This document shows, piece by piece, positions 34,932-43,355 of a stretch of 64,000 bases of DNA. The position numbers and the translations under genes were made by a program. Source of the stretch: an uncultured Burkholderiales bacterium (lineage in GTDB: Bacteria; Pseudomonadota; Gammaproteobacteria; Burkholderiales; Burkholderiaceae_C); the NCBI GenBank assembly GCA_903838355.1, contig CAILYC010000040.1, forward strand, positions 98,086 through 162,085, read 5' to 3'. The notes under the pieces were generated by a model that was given only the letters and a program-made list of their open reading frames with translations, searched no databases and was not told the origin of the DNA. Position 1 is the first letter of the stretch; every line of letters begins with the position of its first letter.

Positions 34932-36032
34932 TCATGACGCAAGCCCGAGGGAGCCTTGGGCTTGGACCTCCCTGAAATCTGGTAATTCCAACCCCTCGTA
35001 TTGAACGACTTGGAGTAAAGACTTCTCCAACAGGGCTCGACAATTAGAGGAGACTTGGTGCAAGGAAGCATGAAGCGCTTCATCTTGAGGGCTTGTACTC
35101 AAACAGTGCAGGCTATAGAGCTCAAAGCTGGCCAATTGTTCAATGATTTGCGCCAAATGTTTGGGACATTCGCAGAGCAATGAATTGTCAATTTGCGCAA
35201 AATGGGCCAGGGCTTCGTTGGAAAACAACCTCTGATTTGGCGATCCGATTTTTTCCACTTGAGACCCCTCCTGAAGCTCAGCCTGAGTGTCGGTGAGCAA
35301 TAAACTCATGACCCAATCGAGCATCTCTTGGCCCAACAGCGTATCTCTTTTGACTTCCAGCCCCAAGGAGCGCATGCCCTGGAGCTCATGGGCGAGCGCA
35401 TAGTGATAAAGAACCGCAATGCGCGCACCGGGCAAAAGCTCTCTGAGCGCTTTGAGATCTTTTAAGCTCTCGGCATTGGTCGAATTGAGTTTGATGAGGT
35501 AGCAGCTCGCCTCATGGGTCGCGTTGGAAGGCCTGCCCTCCAGCTTTTTAAGCAATGGGGGCAAATCACTTTCTTGGTGCAATTGCAAGTTCACCTGAGC
35601 CAAGGCAAACGAGAACCGAAGCGCATTCAAGCGCAAATACAAACCCGAGCCCACCAGGCACAGGCTTTTGTCTTGAGCACCTGTCCAGGCTTTTTGCGAA
35701 GAGGGTTGCAGCATTTTGAGGCTCTCGTGCGCTTGCGGTTTGGGCGATGCGGTCAAGAGTTGCTGCTTGTGAGCCAATTCTTGCAGTTGAGCGACGTCCA
35801 TGCCGGCAATCAAACCCAAGGGTTGGCCCACCAGGGTGAGGCCCTTGATCAAGGCCAGTTTCTTCACCTCTTGTTCGCTGTACAAACGCTGGCCACCTTC
35901 ACTCATGGACGGTTGAACCACGCGGTGTCGAGTTTGCCAAACCCTGAGGGTGGCCACAGAAAGCCCCGTCATTTTGGCAACAGCGCCAATTCGGTACCGT
36001 CCTTCTAACCCGCTCAACAATTCCTTAGACAT
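34932..36032 (-). CDS. MerR family transcriptional regulator with unassigned C-terminal domain
   Basis: 366 residues. The N-terminal MerR helix-turn-helix and wing (YRIGAVAKMTGLSVATLRVWQTRHRVVQPSMSEGGQRLYSEQEVKKLALIKGL) is about 12-70. The long C-terminal part is helical; the last 90 residues (CPKHLAQIIEQLASFELYSLHC...LHQVSSNCRALLEKSL) form a conserved four-helix-like block. The general layout recalls CarH/LitR regulators, but I do not see the B12-binding E/DxHxxG motif, so a cobalamin photosensor is not supported. Divergent from the Rrf2-type regulator with palindromes between. Confidence 0.85.
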   Translation of the reverse strand: MSKELLSGLEGRYRIGAVAKMTGLSVATLRVWQTRHRVVQPSMSEGGQRLYSEQEVKKLALIKGLTLVGQPLGLIAGMDVAQLQELAHKQQLLTASPKPQAHESLKMLQPSSQKAWTGAQDKSLCLVGSGLYLRLNALRFSFALAQVNLQLHQESDLPPLLKKLEGRPSNATHEASCYLIKLNSTNAESLKDLKALRELLPGARIAVLYHYALAHELQGMRSLGLEVKRDTLLGQEMLDWVMSLLLTDTQAELQEGSQVEKIGSPNQRLFSNEALAHFAQIDNSLLCECPKHLAQIIEQLASFELYSLHCLSTSPQDEALHASLHQVSSNCRALLEKSLLQVVQYEGLELPDFREVQAQGSLGLAS

Positions 36033-36076
36033 GCATCACCCCATCCATTGATCAACAACACCAAGCTCCTATTGTA

Positions 36077-36089
36077 TAGACATTGTCTA
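36077..36089. promoter_or_regulatory. TAGACA-T-TGTCTA palindrome in the MerR/Rrf2 divergent region
   Basis: A perfect 13-base palindrome, 45 bases before the MerR start. On the minus strand it overlaps TATACAAT, a reasonable -10 for the MerR gene. A plausible operator for one of the two divergent regulators. Confidence 0.4.
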
Positions 36090-36146
36090 GGTTTTTATTT
36101 TAATAAACCGGAAAATACATATTAAAAAACAATATTAAAGGTAATG

Positions 36147-36175
36147 TTTAGATAATAATATGAACATCATCTAAA
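36147..36175. promoter_or_regulatory. TTTAGAT/ATCTAAA inverted repeat before the Rrf2-type gene
   Basis: TTTAGAT (36147-36153) is mirrored by ATCTAAA (36169-36175), 15 bases apart, ending 19 bases before the Rrf2-type start in a very AT-rich tract. The gene itself opens with TTGTCTAAA, so similar half-sites line the whole region. Confidence 0.35.
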
Positions 36176-36194
36176 AATATTTAAATTCATTGCC

Positions 36195-36716
36195 ATGTTG
36201 TCTAAAAAATCATTCAATGCCATCAATGCTTTGGTGTGGTTGGGGCTAATGCAGGCCGCGGGACCCGTGAGTCTTCAAAAGATCAGCGAAGCCATGCAGG
36301 TGTCTATCTCTTCGTTGGAGCAAATCTTTTCAACGCTCAAAGCGTGTGATTTGATTGTTTCATTCAAAGGACCGGGCGGAGGTTATGCCACACGATCCCC
36401 CTTGACCTCGATTTCTTTGTGGTCCATTGCCAAACCCTTTGAGGTGGAAGCCCAAAGCATTGAAAAAAACCTCGATAGTGAGAAAAAACAAGTCGGAAAG
36501 TTGTCTTCTGAATCGATCTTTGAGATGTTCCAGCACGCTTCCGAGCGGCTGCTGAGCAGCATCTCGCTCCAAGAAGCCCTGGATTTATGCCAAATTGTGC
36601 CAGCCGAATCTGAGTTCAAGCACCTTGCTCAAGCCAACCGATTCAAACTAAAACCTGTCACCAACAGCAGTTTTCCAAAAGGACCCAACTCCGTGTTCAA
36701 TTGGGCCCAGTTCTAA
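36195..36716 (+). CDS. Rrf2 family transcriptional regulator lacking the Fe-S cysteines
   Basis: 173 residues. The winged helix is at about 5-75: FNAINALVWLGLMQAAGPVSLQKISEAMQVSISSLEQIFSTLKACDLIVSFKGPGGGYATR, the hallmark of the Rrf2/IscR family (LEQIF..L...GLV.S.RGP.GGY). The three-cysteine cluster-binding loop of IscR/NsrR is absent: only Cys50 and Cys132 are present, so it should not carry a standard [2Fe-2S] cluster. The C-terminal 30 residues are basic. Convergent with the cysteine dioxygenase-rhodanese fusion gene, which may hint at a sulfur link as seen for CymR-type Rrf2 proteins, but this is only inference. Confidence 0.85.
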   Translation: MLSKKSFNAINALVWLGLMQAAGPVSLQKISEAMQVSISSLEQIFSTLKACDLIVSFKGPGGGYATRSPLTSISLWSIAKPFEVEAQSIEKNLDSEKKQVGKLSSESIFEMFQHASERLLSSISLQEALDLCQIVPAESEFKHLAQANRFKLKPVTNSSFPKGPNSVFNWAQF

Positions 36717-36753
36717 AGGCCATCCCCAACGCGCGAGGTGTTCTACTGTGTAT

Positions 36754-36780
36754 GAACTGGGGAACTGGGGAACTGGGGAA
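36754..36780. repeat. 8-base tandem repeat (GAACTGGG), three copies
   Basis: GAACTGGG repeats three times plus a partial GAA in the convergent intergenic gap between the Rrf2-type gene and the fusion gene. Simple-sequence tract; no role assigned. Confidence 0.85.
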
Positions 36781-36787
36781 TTTGCGC

Positions 36788-39670
36788 TTAAACCACCCGG
36801 AAATGGTGGGTCCCATCTTTTCTCAACTGCTCGACCAAGCCAAACTCCCAGTCCAAGTACGCTTGCATGGCCGGGGCTGAATTTTCCACCCCTTCATAGG
36901 GCCGCTGATAGCGGTCTATTCGTGGACTGGCAAGATACGATTCTCCCACCTGGACCGAGTAGCCCAAGTCCACCCAGGCCTGAGTACCACCCACCAAAAC
37001 ATATATCTCCACATTGGGCTTCACGCAGGACCGCAACTCCTGCCATGCGAAGCGTGCACTCAAACCATCCTCACTGGTGAGCACGTAGCGATTGGCTTTG
37101 TGTACACGACTGAAATCGTGCTTCATCTGTGAGCGCAACAACCACCATGCGCCAGGGATGTGGCGCTTGACATAGTGAGCACTGGAGGAGATGTCCACCA
37201 CCAAGGTCAAATTGTTTCTTTGTGCCAACCACTCTTTGAGACTCTCGGGCGTGACTTCAGCAAAACCACCGCTCACTTGCGGGGGATCGATGTAGCGGGT
37301 GTCCTTGCGGGTCAAGTCCCCCGCTCGGACGTCCTTGATGACATAGACCTCCCAGGCCATTTGCGCAAGCCAAGACGCGCTCATCATAGCCCTCACCCCT
37401 TCGGTGTCATAGAGCACCAAACGAGCGCCCCTCACCGGTGCGAAGTGGTCGGTCTCCTGCACCAATTGCCCCCCTGGGGCATGGATGGCCTTGGGCAGAT
37501 GGCCTTCTTCAAATTCTCGCGCACTGCGCACATCGAACAAATAAGTGGTGCGTGAGACCTCTGCGCTCAGAGCTTGAAGCTCTTGCAAATCGATGCGCTT
37601 CACGCCACTGCGGATGGCCAAAGCAAGAGCGCTCATTTTGGCCTTGCTCAAATCGGCTTCGTTGACATCCCCGAAGGTTTGCGTGCGACCCGACTCCAAG
37701 GTTTGCCCTGCCAAGACCCATCCAATGGTGCCATTTTCAAGCGCGCAAACTGGATTGGGAATCCCCGCATTGAGCAAAGACTGTGCACCGATAATGCTTC
37801 TCGTTCGTCCTGCGCAATTGACCACGATTCGAGTGGTCACTCGAGGTGCTAGGGTGCGAGCCCTCAGGGCCAATTCAGCACCTGGCACGCTGATCCCTTT
37901 GGGGATGGACATGGTTTGGTACTCATCAAAGCGCCTGGCATCGAGCACAACCAAGTCGGCATTTTGATCCAACCAAAACTTCAACTGCGTGGCACTGACA
38001 TGGGGAGTGTGTTTTTGCGCTGCCACCATTTCGCCAAAGGCTTTGCTCGGGACGTTCACGTCAATGAACATCTCTTGCCCAGCTTGCTGCCAAGCCCTCA
38101 AGCCGTTTTGCAAAAGAAAAACGGCCTTGTAGCCCATTTGTTGCAAAATTTCTCTGACTCGCTCAGCAACCGATTCCTCATCGTGGTACAACACAATGGG
38201 TGACTCCAGACAAGGCAAGCGTCGATAGGCATCCAGCTCGACACGCGAGAGCGACATTTGGGCCGCGAACAAAGGATGCCCCCTGGCAAATGGATCTTCT
38301 TCGCGCAAATCAATGAGGGCCACTTCTTGGCGTGCCAATAAGCGCTCTCTTACCCACATGGCGGATTTTCTGCTGGCGTCATCGGGCGTGATCGTTGAGC
38401 TCCCTGTCTGGATTTGCGGCTTGGTTGATGGAGAAGGCGACTGTGTTTGCGCCTGAACATGGGCTAGTCCACTCACCCAGGATGGTGCCTGGATTGGCCC
38501 CTGGGTGAGCGACTGCGCAAGGCTTGGTGCGATTGACTTCATCAAGGGCTGTGAAGGCTGTGAGGGCTGTGAGGGCTTCATGCCGTTACTGGCGGAGCTT
38601 GCAATGGAGGGAATCACGACATCTGCGCGCGGCCGAATCGATAAACCCGAGCCACTCAAAGCGCCCAGTGTTTGTTCGGGATGATGAACATTGGCATTGG
38701 CGTTGGTGTCTGTGGAGGTGGCGGTGGCGGTGGCGGTGTTTGTAGCACTTGAGCCCGATCGCGACAATGGTGCTCGCTCCAGGCCGTCATCGCCCAGGAC
38801 CACCTTTGCATGGGGCAAAAAGCCAGGCACGCCACTGGGTGTCATCGCCGAACTGAACCCCGCCGCCCCGTCTTGCAACAGGCCTTTGCCCATGGAAGAC
38901 GTTTTCGCTTGAGCAGGGCTCAACTGATCGATGGCTTTCCTTGACATCCAAGACTTGACCGCACTGGCAGGAGCAGGCGTCGCATGGGCCGCCTCCAGCG
39001 TCAATGGCACGGTTTTGGAGATCGGGGGATTGGCAAGCACGGGTGCCGTCTTGTTTGAGGCCGAAGCGTGAGGCGTTCTTGGTGAATGCTCTTGGAAGGA
39101 ACCCAAGCTCGGAACAGGACTGTAGCCCGATACAAACTCTTTCATTTGACCATCGAGTTGGTAAACATGTCGGGGGATGCGACCAATGTTGCCGCCATAG
39201 ACATGGATACTGATGGAAGTTTGATCAGAAAAAGTATTCCACACTTTGTGCACATCTCCCAAGCGTGGAGAAACGGCCTCCACATCACCAGGCAAGAGTT
39301 GTAACTGCAAACCTGCGGGGACCCACCTTCCATCGGACATCCGAGAATAAGGTTGGCACTTCTCCGAACCCTCGAGCATGCCAATGAGGCCCCAAACCGT
39401 GTGGTCATGGATGGGGGTGAATTGTCCTGGCCCCCAAACAAAACTCACCACACTAAAACGCTCCTTGGGGTCCAAATGCAAAAGGTATTGTTGGTAGTGA
39501 GCGTCATGGGGTTGGCGCAATGCCGCCTCGAGCCAGTCATCTTGTTTGACCAGATCATGCAAAATCTCTCGCCCTTGGGTTAACAAGGCGGCTTCCTTGG
39601 GAAGAGATTCAATGAGGCGTGTAAAACGAGCTACAAAATTCTCGAGTCTCTGGGTATTGATCTCTGGCAT
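36788..39670 (-). CDS. Cysteine dioxygenase-type cupin fused to four rhodanese-like domains
   Basis: 960 residues. N-terminal about 1-190 is a type I thiol dioxygenase (cysteine or 3-mercaptopropionate dioxygenase): Fe(II) ligands His88 and His90 in GPGQFTPIHDHTVWG, third His141 in LGDVHKVWNTF. About 190-430 is a low-complexity Ser/Ala/Pro/Thr/Gln linker with repeats. About 430-925 holds four rhodanese-like domains; only the second has the active Cys (VVNCAGRTRS, Cys619), the others have no Cys in the loop (IVLYHDEE, LVLYDTEG, YVLTSEDG). The two halves are usually separate adjacent genes in Burkholderiales. Likely joins thiol oxidation to sulfinate with sulfane-sulfur handling. Start at 39670 (MPEINT); an upstream TTG at 39703 is possible. 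No frameshift seen across the linker. Confidence 0.9.
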   Translation of the reverse strand: MPEINTQRLENFVARFTRLIESLPKEAALLTQGREILHDLVKQDDWLEAALRQPHDAHYQQYLLHLDPKERFSVVSFVWGPGQFTPIHDHTVWGLIGMLEGSEKCQPYSRMSDGRWVPAGLQLQLLPGDVEAVSPRLGDVHKVWNTFSDQTSISIHVYGGNIGRIPRHVYQLDGQMKEFVSGYSPVPSLGSFQEHSPRTPHASASNKTAPVLANPPISKTVPLTLEAAHATPAPASAVKSWMSRKAIDQLSPAQAKTSSMGKGLLQDGAAGFSSAMTPSGVPGFLPHAKVVLGDDGLERAPLSRSGSSATNTATATATSTDTNANANVHHPEQTLGALSGSGLSIRPRADVVIPSIASSASNGMKPSQPSQPSQPLMKSIAPSLAQSLTQGPIQAPSWVSGLAHVQAQTQSPSPSTKPQIQTGSSTITPDDASRKSAMWVRERLLARQEVALIDLREEDPFARGHPLFAAQMSLSRVELDAYRRLPCLESPIVLYHDEESVAERVREILQQMGYKAVFLLQNGLRAWQQAGQEMFIDVNVPSKAFGEMVAAQKHTPHVSATQLKFWLDQNADLVVLDARRFDEYQTMSIPKGISVPGAELALRARTLAPRVTTRIVVNCAGRTRSIIGAQSLLNAGIPNPVCALENGTIGWVLAGQTLESGRTQTFGDVNEADLSKAKMSALALAIRSGVKRIDLQELQALSAEVSRTTYLFDVRSAREFEEGHLPKAIHAPGGQLVQETDHFAPVRGARLVLYDTEGVRAMMSASWLAQMAWEVYVIKDVRAGDLTRKDTRYIDPPQVSGGFAEVTPESLKEWLAQRNNLTLVVDISSSAHYVKRHIPGAWWLLRSQMKHDFSRVHKANRYVLTSEDGLSARFAWQELRSCVKPNVEIYVLVGGTQAWVDLGYSVQVGESYLASPRIDRYQRPYEGVENSAPAMQAYLDWEFGLVEQLRKDGTHHFRVV

Positions 39671-39932
39671 CCTGTGTTTTGCTTGACCATATGAGGCGCG
39701 CAAGACTTGAGCTCACGCGTAGGCATCAATGCCCAATCATTCTATTGCAATATTGTTTTGAGGCTGCGCGAGAAAGGCTAAATATCGGACAGAAAGCTCG
39801 AGGAGCTGGCATCTGAAATCAATTCGGGCCATTCCGAAATCAAGTACGCTTTTTAAAAGGTTTTGATGCTCACCAAGGAGCATAAAAAATCAGCCCAATT
39901 CACTCTAGGGGTGCCCCCTTAGGACCTCAAAC

Positions 39933-40124
39933 TCAAGCCTTGATGGCTCTAAACCCCGAGTAAATTCTAGCAACTGGACGGGTTTTTTGCTCCGCCTCTT
40001 GTGCCATCTCAGCGCGAATGCGATCAAAGGTCTCTTTGATGTTGGTGCGCTCTGAGCTCACGTAAGAACAACCTCTCTCCATAACCGTACGGGTGGATTG
40101 AGCTAAAAAGGATGACTTTTTCAT
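39933..40124 (-). CDS. Small protein of unknown function
   Basis: 63 residues, basic and hydrophilic: MKKSSFLAQSTRTVMERG, then an amphipathic helix (ERTNIKETFDRIRAEMAQEAEQK) and a basic end (RPVARIYSGFRAIKA). No signal peptide or membrane helix. AGAGG lies seven bases before ATG 40124, and the codon use is like the neighbours, which supports a real gene. The family is not recognised. Isolated between the fusion gene and the zinc-ribbon operon, both on the same strand. Confidence 0.6.
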   Translation of the reverse strand: MKKSSFLAQSTRTVMERGCSYVSSERTNIKETFDRIRAEMAQEAEQKTRPVARIYSGFRAIKA

Positions 40125-40328
40125 GTGGATGCCTCTTATTGTCACTCTTTAACGCCCCAAGCCTTGGACTGGTTTACAGCGAGTGAACTTATTTGACATT
40201 TATTTTATAAACTTCGATTTAAGCGCATAAATTTAAACTTAAGTATTATATTTTCATCCTCTTTGGGGTGCAGCCACCGCTTGGGGTTCGCGTGAGGAGA
40301 CCCTGCAAGGACAGGTAACCAGGAAAAA

Positions 40329-40991
40329 TCAGTGTTTTGTAAAGCGAAGGCCCTCAATCAACACGTCGATGCCATGGCTGTACATGAGCATGAGCCACTG
40401 GGTGCGCTTGTAAACGCTGATGTGGTGCTCCGCCCCTCCCTTGAGGGTGATGCAAATCTTGGAGGAAGACTGACCAAGGGGTAACTGTTCCAAGCCAGCA
40501 ACCAAATCAATATTGGACTTTTCGATGAACAAAAAATAAGCATGACCGAAAAAAGAATAGGATTTGAAGAAGAAGCCATCGTCCAAAAAATAAAACATGC
40601 CAAAAGAGATGATGAACAGACCCGATTTGGTGGCAGGTCCATAGGCGATGATGTTCTTAGAGAGGATTTCCGTGGGTATGGGTTGTCGAATGGCCTGGTG
40701 AAAAGCGTGGGGAATGTACCAAGCCACAAACCAAGTCACCGCCAAAACACCTGCCGTGATTTGATGATCGTTCCAGATCAATTCGGCACCCACACCGAAC
40801 AAAGTCGCCAAGAGAAAATAAAAAATCCGACGGTAAAACAAATCGGTCGAGATGAGGTGGCTGTCGTGCTTTAAGGTGTTGATGTAGACCGGCGCAATGT
40901 CGGAGTCGGATAAATTAAAACCACATCCCTCACAAAAGAGGTGATCACTGGGGTTCAAGACGCCACAGGACAAACAAGGTTTTTCGCTCAT
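40329..40991 (-). CDS. Zinc-ribbon membrane protein of unknown function
   Basis: 220 residues. An N-terminal zinc ribbon (Cys6-x2-Cys9, Cys20-x2-Cys23 in PCLSCGVLNPSDHLFCEGCG) is followed by hydrophobic segments at about 55-70 (FYFLLATLFGVGAELIW), 78-95 (GVLAVTWFVAWYIPHAF) and a third, FIISFGMFYFLDD, around 122-138. The C-terminal 70 residues are soluble beta-rich (AGLEQLPLGQSSSKICITLKGGAEHHISVYKRTQWLMLMYSHGIDVLIEGLRF) and look like a PH-like or small beta domain. Third gene of an operon with two other membrane proteins, 10 bases downstream of the coiled-coil one. Function unknown. Confidence 0.82.
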   Translation of the reverse strand: MSEKPCLSCGVLNPSDHLFCEGCGFNLSDSDIAPVYINTLKHDSHLISTDLFYRRIFYFLLATLFGVGAELIWNDHQITAGVLAVTWFVAWYIPHAFHQAIRQPIPTEILSKNIIAYGPATKSGLFIISFGMFYFLDDGFFFKSYSFFGHAYFLFIEKSNIDLVAGLEQLPLGQSSSKICITLKGGAEHHISVYKRTQWLMLMYSHGIDVLIEGLRFTKH

Positions 40992-41001
40992 CGCAGTCCC
41001 A

Positions 41002-42633
41002 TTACTCGGCTACTTTCTCGACAGCTTTGTCCACGGACTTGTGAGCCGACTCGTGCTTGATGCTCTTGGCTTGAGACACCGAATTGGCACTGTGGACTGT
41101 AAAATCATCCTTGAAGGCCAAGTTGTAAATCGCCATCCCCCCCAATAGGAAAGTAAAGCCGCAAAGCAGACCTGTTGCAAAAGTGATGACGGTGTTTTTG
41201 TCCGCCTCTTGTGCACTCAAAGGCTCACTGGCCGCAAAGGCGCTTGAATCTTTGGCAGACGTGGACACTTTGAGCTTGAGGAGTTGGTCGATCTTGCCCG
41301 ATTGGTTGAGCAAACTGGAGATTTTCTCTTGGTCCAGTTTCACCTGGCTCTCAAAGTCAAGCAAATTGCCCTGCAAATCGGACTTCAAGGCCTGCAGCTT
41401 TTGCTCGAGGAGCAGACCGATCTCGGCGGCCACCGCATTGGCCATGGTCTTGTTGTTGTTGGCCATGAGGGTAGAGATTTTCTCAACACCCGTGAGCGCT
41501 TGCGATTTGATGTGCTTGGCAATCAAGTCCACCGTTTGGCTGGAATTCTCACCCGTAGAGAGTTGACTCGACCCTTTCAAGGACTCTTCCAAGGATTGAA
41601 TTCTTTCTTGAGTCAGGCGATTGGCGTCAAGATTTTGTTGTTTGACCTCCGTGATATGGTCCAACAGGCGCGACTCAAAATTGATGTTTTGAACCACATC
41701 GGTGGACTCAAACTGGGTTAGCACGGATTTGAGTGTTTGCGCCAACTCTTCATTTTTGTGGCTGAATTGATCTTGAACCAACTCATACACCGAGGCGTTT
41801 TGATGATCGATGTTGTGGATCACCGATGTGAAGTTGTTCATCAATTGCTGGTTGTGTGACAGCAGCAAGGAATTGATCTTTTCAAACAAGAAGTGGGTTT
41901 TGTCATCCACATCACTGAGCAAAGAGTCCATCTCCTCAGAAGGTTTAAAGTTGGGTGAGAAAAACTTCTCGTTGATGCTTTGGGTGATGGCGTTGTACTT
42001 GTCGTTGATCTCGTTGATGATCAACTCGTAATTGATGGTGGCTTGAAAGTTTTTGATGCTCTCGAGCTGAAACGTGATGGACTTCAACTGCTCGGTGTGA
42101 GCATCCAAGTACTTTTTGATTGCCGCTTGATTGGCGTAATTGTTGCTAAATTGACTGTTGATCAAGGACTTCAATTCGTCCGGGGGCACAGCAGCACCCT
42201 CACCCAAAGTCGCAGAAGCCTGCGTGAGCGAGACGGGCAGCAAAGAGGCGGGCGGCGGTAAATTGGGTTCGTTGAGGGTATTGAGCGGGCCGCCCAAGGC
42301 CTCTTGCGATTTGTCGTGCGCGTCGTCAAGCCCACCCATCAAAGCCGATGGTGGCCGGGATGTGTTTTTAATCTCAGCAAAAGAACTGGAGTCTGTGCCG
42401 CGAGCATAAGCCTGTTCACCCACGGCTGCACCCACGGCTTCTTCTTGGCGAGCGGGCTCATTTGTGAGCAAGGGCTCACTTTGAGCGGCATGGAGCGCCT
42501 GAGCTTTCATTGCCATGGCGTCTTGCTGAGTGAGCTCCTGATCTTGGGCAACCAAGGCCTTGAGTGTGAAGCCGCACTTGCCACAAAACTTGGCTTGTGA
42601 AGAATTGGATTTTCCACATTTATCGCAGTTCAT
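41002..42633 (-). CDS. Zinc-ribbon, coiled-coil, single-pass membrane protein of unknown function
   Basis: 543 residues. N-terminal zinc ribbon Cys3-x2-Cys6 and Cys17-x2-Cys20 (NCDKCGKSNSSQAKFCGKCGF), a variable Ala/Glu/Pro-rich stretch to about 150, long helical coiled coil about 165-465 rich in Gln/Asn/Leu (KKYLDAHTEQLKSITFQLESI, DQFSHKNEELAQTLKSVL), one membrane helix at about 484-508 (VITFATGLLCGFTFLLGGMAIYNLAF) and a short charged tail. The zinc ribbon and coiled coil are on the same side of the membrane, presumably cytosolic. AAAGG lies seven bases before the ATG. Middle gene of the three-gene operon; it may act as a scaffold for its zinc-ribbon neighbour. Function unknown. Confidence 0.82.
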   Translation of the reverse strand: MNCDKCGKSNSSQAKFCGKCGFTLKALVAQDQELTQQDAMAMKAQALHAAQSEPLLTNEPARQEEAVGAAVGEQAYARGTDSSSFAEIKNTSRPPSALMGGLDDAHDKSQEALGGPLNTLNEPNLPPPASLLPVSLTQASATLGEGAAVPPDELKSLINSQFSNNYANQAAIKKYLDAHTEQLKSITFQLESIKNFQATINYELIINEINDKYNAITQSINEKFFSPNFKPSEEMDSLLSDVDDKTHFLFEKINSLLLSHNQQLMNNFTSVIHNIDHQNASVYELVQDQFSHKNEELAQTLKSVLTQFESTDVVQNINFESRLLDHITEVKQQNLDANRLTQERIQSLEESLKGSSQLSTGENSSQTVDLIAKHIKSQALTGVEKISTLMANNNKTMANAVAAEIGLLLEQKLQALKSDLQGNLLDFESQVKLDQEKISSLLNQSGKIDQLLKLKVSTSAKDSSAFAASEPLSAQEADKNTVITFATGLLCGFTFLLGGMAIYNLAFKDDFTVHSANSVSQAKSIKHESAHKSVDKAVEKVAE

Positions 42634-42647
42634 GTTCAGACCTTTGA

Positions 42648-43355
42648 CTAGTTGTTGGAATAGATAAAACAGGGTGCATAACCATCCACATTGACTTTAT
42701 TCTTTTCACAATCTTTGAGCGCTATGTCCTGGGCCAACTTCAACGAACTTTGTGAACCTGAGTCCGCACAATAGCCACTTTTCCCATCGAAACTGTAGGC
42801 AAAAGCGTGAAATTGTTGCGTTTCGAGCTTTTGCAAATTGAATTGGTTAAACAGCACCTTGCACCGTCCAATGATGCGCGGACGGTATTTGGTCCCGAAC
42901 TCCTCGTCTCTCTTATCACTCTCAGCAACCTCGTCTGGGGACACACTCGGGCGCCCTTTGTCACCATGCGCAAGCGACTTTGCCGCTTTTTCTGGGCCCT
43001 CAAGCTCGCTTGATTTGCCGCCTTCGGCTTTGGCAACAGGCTCATGAATCTCGGCCTTGTCAAGCGTTGCGTGTTCTTTCTCACCCTGAGACAATTTGGT
43101 TTTTTCTTCCTTCACCGCCTGGGGCTCAACCCGCGCTTCTTGCTCATCAGAAGCGTCCTTTTTTTCTGCTCCCTTGCTGGCCTCTTTATCCCCAGTCTTT
43201 TCTGACTCAGCTTGTTCTGGATTGGCCAATTGCTCGTCTTGGGGCCTTTGTTTCTCTGATGAGCTCGTACCCAAGCTATAGATGTAGAGTCCCAGGCTCA
43301 ACACCATCAAAACACCAGCCACCATTAGACCCAGAATTCTTTTATTTTTAAACAT
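42648..43355 (-). CDS. Membrane-anchored protein with Lys/Glu-rich stalk and Cys-containing C-terminal domain
   Basis: 235 residues. N-terminal membrane anchor about 6-29 (RILGLMVAGVLMVLSLGLYIYSLG), a highly charged Glu/Lys/Ala-rich stalk about 32-155, and a small C-terminal domain about 157-235 with four Cys (GRCKVLF, GYCADSG, LKDCEKNK, APCFIYSN), resembling DUF4189-like periplasmic domains that pair two disulfides. Probably periplasmic C-terminus. First gene of the operon, 14 bases before the coiled-coil gene. Function unknown. Confidence 0.8.
   Translation of the reverse strand: MFKNKRILGLMVAGVLMVLSLGLYIYSLGTSSSEKQRPQDEQLANPEQAESEKTGDKEASKGAEKKDASDEQEARVEPQAVKEEKTKLSQGEKEHATLDKAEIHEPVAKAEGGKSSELEGPEKAAKSLAHGDKGRPSVSPDEVAESDKRDEEFGTKYRPRIIGRCKVLFNQFNLQKLETQQFHAFAYSFDGKSGYCADSGSQSSLKLAQDIALKDCEKNKVNVDGYAPCFIYSNN

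Noticed and set aside
34932..36032. LitR/CarH-type B12 photosensor
   Set aside because: The MerR head and helical tail are similar in layout, but the cobalamin-binding E/DxHxxG motif is absent.
39671..39932. Gene in the gap between the fusion gene and the 63-residue protein
   Set aside because: No frame of useful length with a ribosome site; I see nothing supportable here.
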